57,091 nt of DNA. Origin: Leucobacter sp. 7(1). Its GTDB lineage: Bacteria > Actinomycetota > Actinomycetes > Actinomycetales > Microbacteriaceae. The number at the start of each line of letters is the position of its first letter. The first letter of the stretch is position 1. The stretch lies in contig NZ_FUID01000028.1 of assembly GCF_900163635.1 (NCBI RefSeq), positions 1 to 57,091 of the forward strand, given 5' to 3'. The translations under genes and the position numbers were made by a program. The notes below the pieces were generated by a model, which worked only from the letters and a program-made list of their open reading frames with translations, was not told where the DNA came from and ran no database searches. Positions 44,178-51,294 of this stretch are shown here, one piece after another.

Positions 44178-45424
44178 CCACTGAAAACACGAATCAGCTT
44201 GGCCTCGGCCTGCTGCGCCAACCGCACTCCGTCATATTTGGGCCGGGCCAGCGTGCGCAGCTGCCGTATCTCGTCGCTCAGCACGGTCGGCGTGCGTTGA
44301 TCGTCACTGATGCCAGGATGGCGAAAACTCCAGAATTCTCAGAAGTGGTCGTTGCCTTTGAAAATGTTGGGCTCGAGGTCCGTGTGTATGCCGAGGTCTC
44401 TCCTGAGCTGCCTCGGGAGAATATTCAGCAGGCCGCCGCCGCGTACAGCGACGCGGGAATTGACGTGGTCGTCGGAATTGGCGGGGGAAGCTGCCTCGAC
44501 ATGGCGAAGGTCACCGCATTGGTTCTTGCCCAGGGCGGGGACATCAGAGACTACTACGGGGAGAACCTCGTACAGGGGCCGGTCCTTCCGATTATCACGG
44601 TCCCAACTACGGCCGGAACCGGTGCTGAGGTTTCGTGTATCGGGGTGGTGTTCGACGCTGAGCGGGGAGTCAAGGTTGGTGTTGCGAGTAGCCGCTTAGA
44701 ACCCGTGGCAACGGTGATCGACCCGGAGTTCACGCTTTCCGCTCCGCCGGGGCTCACCGCGGCGACTGCGGCAGACGCGCTTTCGCATCTGGTGGAGACC
44801 TTTACGGATCTTGCGAAGAACCCCTCGCCTGAGGAAATGCAGCAGCATCTCTACGTTGGAAAAAACGTCTTGACTGACATCTACTGTCGGCATGGCCTGC
44901 AATTGCTGAACCAGTCAGTAGAGCGCATCGCCGCTGACCCGCTCGATCGGGACGCACGTGCAGACACGATGCTTGCAGCATTCTGCGGGGGGATGGCACT
45001 GAACACTGCGGGAACCGCCGCGGTGCACGCCCTACAGAGTCCGATCGGGGGGCTTACGAACACTCCACATGGGTTGGGGGTTGGAGCCCTCTTGCCATAT
45101 GTGATGCGCTATAACTTGCCCGCGCGTGTTTCGGTGTTCGCGGAACTCGGGCGCCTGCTTGGTGTTGCTGACTCAACAGCCGCGGAGCTCGAGCAGGCTA
45201 TCGCTGGCATTGAGCGGATCGACGCGTTGCTCGCGGCGTTGCGAGTGCCCGCGGACCTCAGCGAACTTGGGGTGACTGAACAGGACCTCGCGGTGATTGC
45301 GGAGCAGGCAATGCTCTCCACGCGACTCCTTGCAAACAATCCACGCGAGATGACCGAGCGCGACGCGCTCGGTCTGCTTCGCCGCGCCCTCACCGGAGAC
45401 CGATCATTCCCGGAGCTGAGTTGA
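44174..45424 (+). CDS. Iron-containing (group III) alcohol dehydrogenase
   Basis: A 416-residue Fe-ADH family enzyme. NAD-binding GIGGGSCLDMAK is near residue 97, TVPTTAGTGAEVS is near 140, and the metal-binding region includes AADALSHLVE and the signature NTPHGLGVGALLPYV. The family includes 4-hydroxybutyrate and other omega-hydroxy acid dehydrogenases. It sits between the aldehyde dehydrogenase (ATGA overlap) and the 3-hydroxyacyl-CoA dehydrogenase-like gene (TTGA overlap), so it probably oxidises the hydroxy acid released by the lactone hydrolase. Confidence 0.9.
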   Translation: MTTENTNQLGLGLLRQPHSVIFGPGQRAQLPYLVAQHGRRALIVTDARMAKTPEFSEVVVAFENVGLEVRVYAEVSPELPRENIQQAAAAYSDAGIDVVVGIGGGSCLDMAKVTALVLAQGGDIRDYYGENLVQGPVLPIITVPTTAGTGAEVSCIGVVFDAERGVKVGVASSRLEPVATVIDPEFTLSAPPGLTAATAADALSHLVETFTDLAKNPSPEEMQQHLYVGKNVLTDIYCRHGLQLLNQSVERIAADPLDRDARADTMLAAFCGGMALNTAGTAAVHALQSPIGGLTNTPHGLGVGALLPYVMRYNLPARVSVFAELGRLLGVADSTAAELEQAIAGIERIDALLAALRVPADLSELGVTEQDLAVIAEQAMLSTRLLANNPREMTERDALGLLRRALTGDRSFPELS

Positions 45425-46371
45425 AGGGCGCGCGGGTCGCCGTACTCGGTGCCGGGTCGATCGGGGTCGCCTTTGCAGTAGTGTTCAGTGCTGGCGGTGC
45501 TGCCGTGCGGCTCTGGGACCCGTTTCCCGAAGCGCGTGAACGCGCCGCAGGAGAGCTCCGGGCACGATACGAGGCACTTGCAAGCGAGGGGTTACTCGAC
45601 GTCTCCGTTGACGAGGCTCTCGCTCGCGTCGACATCGTGGCAGACGTCGTCATTGCGGTGTCGGGTGCCGAGCTCGTCCAGGAGTGTGTCCCTGAGCAGC
45701 TGGAAGTGAAGCGTGCCCTCTTCGCGTCAATCTCAACCGCCGTGAGCGACACAACGGTGCTTGCAAGCTCCAGCTCCGCGATCCTGCCGTCTCTGATCGC
45801 AGAGGGCCTCGACCGCGCGGAGCAGGTCATCGTGGGGCATCCGGGGAATCCCCCCTATCTCATCCCGGTTATCGAGGTGGTGCCGGCCTCCGGCACGCGA
45901 GCGGAAATTGTAGCCAGTGCTGAAGCCCTGTACCGCGGGGCGTCACTCTTTCCGGTGCGTGTGCAGCGGGAAGCTGAGGGCTTCATCTTCAACCGGCTGC
46001 AGGGTGCCGTCCTCAGGGAGGCATACTGTTTGGTGAGGGACGGAGTGGCGAACGTCGCAGACATCGACACCGTGATGAGTCAGGGCCTCGGCCGACGGTG
46101 GGCGTTTATCGGCCCGTTCGAGACAGCCGACCTGAACACACGTGGCGGAATCGCCTCGCACGTCAGCAAAATGGGCCAGGCGTACGCCCGTATGGGGGCA
46201 GAGCGTGGCCAAGACGACCCGTGGACGTCTGAGCTCGTCGAGCACGTGGTCGCTCAGCGTCGTGAACTCCTCCCGGAACATGAGTGGTCTGACCGAGTGG
46301 GATGGCGAGACCGGCAACTCATGCGATTCAGACGCGTCTTCGACCGGACCGAAGCGACGCCGGGCGAGTAG
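45421..46371 (+). CDS. 3-hydroxyacyl-CoA dehydrogenase/L-gulonate dehydrogenase-like oxidoreductase
   Basis: A 316-residue protein of the 3HCDH family. The NAD site GAGSIG begins at about residue 10, the D-P-F after the second strand indicates NAD, and SSSSAILPSLIA plus GHPGNPPYLIPVIEVVP form the catalytic region. The HPxNPPYxIPxxExVP motif resembles lambda-crystallin/L-gulonate 3-dehydrogenase and carnitine dehydrogenase more than fatty-acid enzymes. It is short of fused beta-oxidation enzymes. TTG start overlaps the preceding stop. It may oxidise a 3-hydroxy acid or CoA ester in the local pathway. Confidence 0.82.
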   Translation: MKGARVAVLGAGSIGVAFAVVFSAGGAAVRLWDPFPEARERAAGELRARYEALASEGLLDVSVDEALARVDIVADVVIAVSGAELVQECVPEQLEVKRALFASISTAVSDTTVLASSSSAILPSLIAEGLDRAEQVIVGHPGNPPYLIPVIEVVPASGTRAEIVASAEALYRGASLFPVRVQREAEGFIFNRLQGAVLREAYCLVRDGVANVADIDTVMSQGLGRRWAFIGPFETADLNTRGGIASHVSKMGQAYARMGAERGQDDPWTSELVEHVVAQRRELLPEHEWSDRVGWRDRQLMRFRRVFDRTEATPGE

Positions 46372-46471
46372 CGGGCAGAGAGGGCGCCGTGGCGGACGTG
46401 GGCGTGTGTTGTGGGCTGGAAGTGCGGAGCGCTAGAACGTCGCGCTTCCCACCAGAAGGCTGGCTTGGGCG

Positions 46472-47608
46472 ATGAATGCTCAGCTACAGCCAGGCGCGGA
46501 CCATCTCATTTATGAGTTCCTTCGCCGCTCAGGCCTCAGGGATGAACCCGTTATCGGGTTTACCTCGCACGGGACCGTTATGCAAAACAGCGCCGCGCGT
46601 CGCTTCAGCTCGGACGATCTGCTCACGATTCAGCTCGCCTCACGGCACGTTGACAGTAGGGGCAGAGCACGGGCCGAGACGAGTCTTGGCGTCGTGGAAC
46701 TGCGCGTAGAGCAGCACCTGGGGCAGGAGAACCGGTTGATTCGGATCGGTCTCCCCGTTGATGCGGGCGGCGGTACTCCCGCAAGCTCACCGGGGCAGCC
46801 CATCCCGCTCGCTGGGAGCTCGCCGTCCTGGCGGACACTAGTCGACACGGTTCGGCGCGCCCAAGCGGGGATCCGCCCACTGCTGCTGGTTGGGGAAGCC
46901 GGGGTGGGGAAGGCTTCGCTCGCAGCCGGCGAGGCACTGAACGAATCACGCGTGGGGACGGCGTTGGGGGTGATCGATGCGCAAGCGTTGGTCACGTTGG
47001 GCCCCGCGCGTTGGTTTGAGCAGGCAGGTGCCCTCGTGAGATCAGGAAAGCGCGTGATCGTGACTCGAATTGATGCACTTGAATCGCGGCAGCTCGGCGG
47101 ACTCCGGTCGCTGGTGAGAGCGGCAGATTTTCCACACAGGATCGCGCTCACTATCGCAGCCGGCCAGTCAGAGGCCGCCGCATTCATCGGGTTTATGCTC
47201 GATGCGCACGCGGTGAAGGTTCCCGCGCTCCGCACGCGCGGAGCGGACCTGGCTGAGCTCTGGGCGAGTTTCGCTCTTCGGGTCGGGGCAGCACCAGGTG
47301 CCACCCTCTCTACTTCTGCACTGACTGCCCTGCGACATCACACCTGGCCAGGGAACCTCCCGGAGCTCCGAGCCGCAGCGATTCATGCGGTCTCGCAGAA
47401 GCATCAGGCGTGCGTTCAGCGCGCGGACCTTCCTTCCTACCTGCCCGGCCGGCCCCAGCAGGGTCTGATGGAGCGTGCCGAGCAGGACGCGATCCGCAGG
47501 GCGCTGCTGGTTGCGGAGGGAAACCGATCCAGGGCTGCGGAGCTGCTCGGGATCTCCCGGGCTACGCTGTATCGCAAGATTCGTGCGAGCGCGCAAATTG
47601 AGGGTTGA
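46472..47608 (+). CDS. Truncated AcoR-like regulator lacking the GAF domain
   Basis: A 378-residue paralogue of the regulator at 40769-42520, aligning to its C-terminal two thirds: an N-terminal linker with FTSHGTVMQNSAARRFSSDDLLTIQ, a degenerate AAA domain (about 115-310) and a Fis-type HTH (RAAELLGISRATLYRKI). The Walker A is damaged: GEAGVGKA, with Ala148 in place of the usual Ser/Thr. GAFTGA is absent. The GAF sensory domain is missing and its likely position (before 46472) is occupied by the dehydrogenase gene. It could be an antagonist or heteromeric partner of the full-length protein. A weak ribosome binding site precedes the ATG. Confidence 0.83.
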   Translation: MNAQLQPGADHLIYEFLRRSGLRDEPVIGFTSHGTVMQNSAARRFSSDDLLTIQLASRHVDSRGRARAETSLGVVELRVEQHLGQENRLIRIGLPVDAGGGTPASSPGQPIPLAGSSPSWRTLVDTVRRAQAGIRPLLLVGEAGVGKASLAAGEALNESRVGTALGVIDAQALVTLGPARWFEQAGALVRSGKRVIVTRIDALESRQLGGLRSLVRAADFPHRIALTIAAGQSEAAAFIGFMLDAHAVKVPALRTRGADLAELWASFALRVGAAPGATLSTSALTALRHHTWPGNLPELRAAAIHAVSQKHQACVQRADLPSYLPGRPQQGLMERAEQDAIRRALLVAEGNRSRAAELLGISRATLYRKIRASAQIEG

Positions 47609-47610
47609 GG

Positions 47611-48264
47611 CTAAATCTCCTCGGTCAAGGCGAAGATAAGCTCAGCGAGGCGGCCGCCCAGCTGCTCGAACGGCGTCGAGGACGTCGAGCCCGAGAGGGC
47701 GTTCGTGCGCAGTGCGTGTTCGTAGACGCTGCTGAGCACGGGCATTGTGTGCTCGACTGGTATCACGAAGCGGCGGCCGGCCGCCGCGAGCACGCGCTCC
47801 ACGTTGCCGGCAATGCTCTGGTAGAACCGGTCCATGAACTCGTGGTGCCCCGGCGCGATCGACGGATCCCGCATCGCGAGGAGCAGAAACTCGGCCTCGA
47901 GCACGAACCAGGCGGTGGCGTCGGGCGCGGGGGCGAAAAACTCAACGATGTAGCTTGCGGCTTGATCGGGGGAGACGCAGCCCACGTTTTCCCGCAGCGT
48001 GGGTTCGAGTGCGAGCGCCTTTTCGGCGAGGTCCGCAGCACGGCGGTCGAACTCGCGCCGCAACAGTTCGAGGAACAGTTCTTCTTTGCTCTCGAAATTT
48101 GAGTAGAACGCTCCGCGCGTAAACCCGGCCCGCGCACTGATGGTTTCGACGGCGGCACCCTGGAGGCCGTCCTCCGCGAACACCTCAACGGCGGCGTCGA
48201 GGAGCCGGGTGCGGGTTTCCTGGCGGCGCGAACTCACGGGTGTCTCGGGGGGTGGTGTTGTCAC
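47611..48264 (-). CDS. TetR family transcriptional regulator
   Basis: A 217-residue TetR repressor. The HTH covers about residues 14-60 (RTRLLDAAVEVFAEDGLQGAAVETISARAGFTRGAFYSNFESKEELF) with the usual AFYxxFxSKEEL. The ligand domain follows. The GTG at 48264 is preferred to the upstream ATG, because the longer frame runs through the operator region and AAAGGCAGG lies at suitable distance. It diverges from the MMPL transporter, its probable target. Confidence 0.85.
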   Translation of the reverse strand: MTTPPPETPVSSRRQETRTRLLDAAVEVFAEDGLQGAAVETISARAGFTRGAFYSNFESKEELFLELLRREFDRRAADLAEKALALEPTLRENVGCVSPDQAASYIVEFFAPAPDATAWFVLEAEFLLLAMRDPSIAPGHHEFMDRFYQSIAGNVERVLAAAGRRFVIPVEHTMPVLSSVYEHALRTNALSGSTSSTPFEQLGGRLAELIFALTEEI

Positions 48265-48324
48265 CGAATCACCTGCCTTTCGCGCGGGAGCGGGGTCAGC
48301 GCGCGGTCGCTGAGCGTCTCCTGA

Positions 48325-48361
48325 ATACACTACTGTATCGAGTCGGATACACTGGTGTATC
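48325..48361. promoter_or_regulatory. Double TetR-type operator
   Basis: Two palindromes lie in the divergent gap: ATACACTACTGTAT (48325-48338, 5-bp arms) and GATACACTGGTGTATC (48346-48361, 7-bp arms). They share the ATACAC-N-TGTAT core and their centres are 22 bases apart, two helical turns. They are the expected binding sites of the adjacent TetR protein. Confidence 0.75.
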
Positions 48362-48447
48362 GACGCTGTGCATGGGGGCCGGCGATGCGCTCGCGTCGCC
48401 ATTTCCGCGTGTTCCGCGATCTGTCCGCGACCGGAAGGCCTCACCGC

Positions 48448-51294
48448 ATGTCGACCCTGCTCTACTCGCTCGGCCTGTGGGCCGCGCGCGCACGAAAGCT
48501 CGTGTTGATCCTGTGGATCGCCGTACTCGCGCTGCTGGGCGTGGGCGCCGCCCTCTTCTCCCAGGGGGCAAACGCGCCGATCACGATCCCGGGCACCGAA
48601 TCCCAGGAAGCGATCGACACCCTGGGCCGCACCTTCCCTGAGGTGAGCGGCACGAGCGCCACAATTATCGTCGTGGCCCCGAAGGGTGAGCGAGTCGACG
48701 CGGGAGACGTGAAGCAGGACATCGTCGCGGCGGCAGACGAGCTCGCGGACCTCCCAAAGGTCAACGGAATCTCCTACCCCTTTGCGGAGCAGGGCGCGAG
48801 TGGCCTCAGCGACGACGGTCGGGCCGCCCTGCTCACCATTCAGATCGACGCGACCCAGAGCGACGCCCCCGTCGAAACGAGCGACGGCATTATCGCCGTT
48901 GCAGCGGAACTCGACGAGACGCTGCCCGCCGGCTCAGAGGTCTCCTACGGCGGTGACCTGTTCTCGGTCGCGATCCCGGGCTTCACGATTACTGAGGCAA
49001 TCGGCGTGGTGATCGCGTTCATCGTGCTGTTGTTCACCCTCGGCTCGCTCGTCGCGGCAGGCATGCCGCTGCTCATCGCGATTCTCGGCGTGGGCGTGAC
49101 AATCGCGGGACTCTTCGTGACGACAGCCTTCGCGGACATGACGTCGACGACCCCCATGCTGGCGCTGATGCTGGGCCTCGCAGTGGGAATCGACTACACG
49201 CTCTTCATCGTGAGCCGTCACCAGGAACAGCTGCGCTCGGGGCTCGGCATGACCGAGTCCATCGCGCGCGCGACCGCGACAAGCGGCTCCGCGGTTGTCT
49301 TCGCGGGGTTGACAGTGATCATCGCGCTGCTCGGCCTCGCCGTCGCGGGAATCCCGTTCCTCACCGCGCTCGGTGTTGCCGCCGCCGCCGGTGTGGCCAT
49401 TGCGGTATTGATCGGCGTCACGCTCACGCCCGCGGTGCTCGCGATGGCGGGCGAAAAGATCCTGCCCAAGAAGCAGCGGGCACTGCGTGCGGCGGGTGCT
49501 GGGGCCTTGGGCACCGCGCCAGGCAGCGATCCGGCACCCGCCGCGGCCGCGGCCCCGGTGCCCACCCAGAGCCGCGCGGACAGGTTCTTCGCCCGTTGGG
49601 TCCGTATCGCCACGGTGAAGCCGATCATCACGATCCTTGTTGTGCTCGTCGGCCTCGGCGCGGCCGCGATTCCCGCGATGGACCTGCGACTCGCCCTCCC
49701 TGGCGCGGAAACCCTCGAGAAAGAGGATCCGGCGCGCGTCACCTACGAGCTCACCGGCGAGCATTTCGGGGAGGGCGCGAATGGTCCCCTGATCCTGACC
49801 GGCTCGATCATCACGAGCACGGATCCGCTGGGCCTCATGGAAGATCTCGCGGACGAGGTGCGCGCGATCCCGGGCGTCGCCGACGTACCGCTCGCGACCC
49901 CGAACCAGAACGCCGACACCGGCATCATCCAGGTGGTGCCGGAGGACGGTCCGCAGTCGCTCAGCACCGAGAAGCTTGTCTCGGACTTGCGGGCGCACCA
50001 TGACGAATGGCTCGACCGCTACGGCGTGAGCCTTGCGGTCACCGGCTTTACGGCCGTGGGTATCGACGTGTCGCACCTCCTGGGCGAAGCGCTCCTGCCG
50101 TTCGGCATCCTGGTTGTCGGCTTGTCCCTGATCCTGCTCGCCATGGTGTTCCGCTCCGTGTGGGTGCCCATTAAGGCGACGCTTGGCTACCTGCTCTCGG
50201 TGGGTGCCGCGTTCGGCGCGGTCGTCGCCGTGTTCCAGTGGGGCTGGTTGGGGGATCTGCTCAACGTGCACTCCGCCGGCCCAGTGCTCAGCTTCATGCC
50301 GATCATCTTGATGGGCGTGCTGTTCGGACTCGCGATGGACTACGAGGTATTCCTCGTCGCCCGCATTCGGGAGGAGTATGTGCACGGGGCAGACGCGCAG
50401 ACCGCGATCCAGCGTGGTTTTGTGGGCAGCGCGAAGGTTGTCACGGCCGCGGCCCTCATCATGTTCGCCGTGTTCGCCGCCTTTGTGCCTGAGGGCGACC
50501 CGAGCATCAAGGTGATTGCGCTGGGGCTCGCCGTTGGCGTGTTTGTCGACGCGTTCATCGTGCGTATGACTCTCGTGCCAGCGGTGCTCGCGCTGCTCGG
50601 TGATCGCGCGTGGCGGATGCCGCGCTGGCTGAGCCGGATCCTGCCCTCGTTTGATGTCGAGGGTGAGGGACTGGCGCGGGAGATCGCGCACGCCGAATGG
50701 CCCGCCGACATGCCCGAGGCTGTGATGGCGTCCGACGCCCTCCAGGTGGCCGGGAGCGTACGCCTGCCGGACCTCCGGGTGGCCGCCGGGGAGACCTTGC
50801 TGCTGGATCCGCAGGACCCCGCAAGCCTGGCGCTCGCGACCGCGGTCGCGGGTCGTGCCCCCGTGACGCGTGGCACGCTGAAGGTCGCGGGACTCCTGCT
50901 GCCCGAGCGGGCCTCCTCACTGCGCGCTCGCGCCGGCTGGGCCGATCCGGCATCGCTGCGTGACGCACTGCAGGATCGTCCCGCCGTGCTCCTCCTTGAC
51001 CTCCGCTCCGCCGCCGAGGGTCCGCTGCCGCTCGCCCAGGTCGACGGGATGCGCTCCGCGCTTGCCGCACAGTTCGCACTCGCGGACCGGGGAGCAGCCC
51101 CTGAGCTCACCGTGGTCGTGCTGGGATCGCGGGAGATCGCGGATCGGGTGCTCCCCGCGGGCACGCAGTACGTGCGCCCCGGGGTGCCCGTCGCGGCGAC
51201 ACACGCCGGTTCCGATCCGGCACCTGATCCGGCATCCGAACCCGCTATCGGGCGCCCTGGCACCACGCTGATTTCCGAAGGAGGTGCCCGATGA
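48448..51294 (+). CDS. MMPL family transporter with C-terminal ABC-like domain
   Basis: A 948-residue MMPL/RND transporter. The N-terminus ATLLYSLGLWAARARK (here MSTLLYSL) leads into helix 1; the two halves each carry the usual extracellular loop and helices, with GIDYTLFIVSRHQEQL and GLAMDYEVFLVARIREEY as the conserved helix 4/10 motifs. After about residue 740 comes a soluble C-terminal extension of roughly 200 residues. Its order (a strand-loop with LLLDPQDPASLALATAVAG, then DRPAVLLLDLRSA, then ELTVVVLGSREIADRV) resembles an ABC ATPase that has lost the P-loop lysine. ATG at 48448 follows GGAAGG. Substrate unknown; paired with the YhgE-like gene by ATGA. Confidence 0.88.
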   Translation: MSTLLYSLGLWAARARKLVLILWIAVLALLGVGAALFSQGANAPITIPGTESQEAIDTLGRTFPEVSGTSATIIVVAPKGERVDAGDVKQDIVAAADELADLPKVNGISYPFAEQGASGLSDDGRAALLTIQIDATQSDAPVETSDGIIAVAAELDETLPAGSEVSYGGDLFSVAIPGFTITEAIGVVIAFIVLLFTLGSLVAAGMPLLIAILGVGVTIAGLFVTTAFADMTSTTPMLALMLGLAVGIDYTLFIVSRHQEQLRSGLGMTESIARATATSGSAVVFAGLTVIIALLGLAVAGIPFLTALGVAAAAGVAIAVLIGVTLTPAVLAMAGEKILPKKQRALRAAGAGALGTAPGSDPAPAAAAAPVPTQSRADRFFARWVRIATVKPIITILVVLVGLGAAAIPAMDLRLALPGAETLEKEDPARVTYELTGEHFGEGANGPLILTGSIITSTDPLGLMEDLADEVRAIPGVADVPLATPNQNADTGIIQVVPEDGPQSLSTEKLVSDLRAHHDEWLDRYGVSLAVTGFTAVGIDVSHLLGEALLPFGILVVGLSLILLAMVFRSVWVPIKATLGYLLSVGAAFGAVVAVFQWGWLGDLLNVHSAGPVLSFMPIILMGVLFGLAMDYEVFLVARIREEYVHGADAQTAIQRGFVGSAKVVTAAALIMFAVFAAFVPEGDPSIKVIALGLAVGVFVDAFIVRMTLVPAVLALLGDRAWRMPRWLSRILPSFDVEGEGLAREIAHAEWPADMPEAVMASDALQVAGSVRLPDLRVAAGETLLLDPQDPASLALATAVAGRAPVTRGTLKVAGLLLPERASSLRARAGWADPASLRDALQDRPAVLLLDLRSAAEGPLPLAQVDGMRSALAAQFALADRGAAPELTVVVLGSREIADRVLPAGTQYVRPGVPVAATHAGSDPAPDPASEPAIGRPGTTLISEGGAR

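Noticed and set aside
48934..50691. 585-codon minus-strand frame
   Set aside because: Shadow of the MMPL gene; composition is dominated by Arg, Glu and His and no domain is visible.
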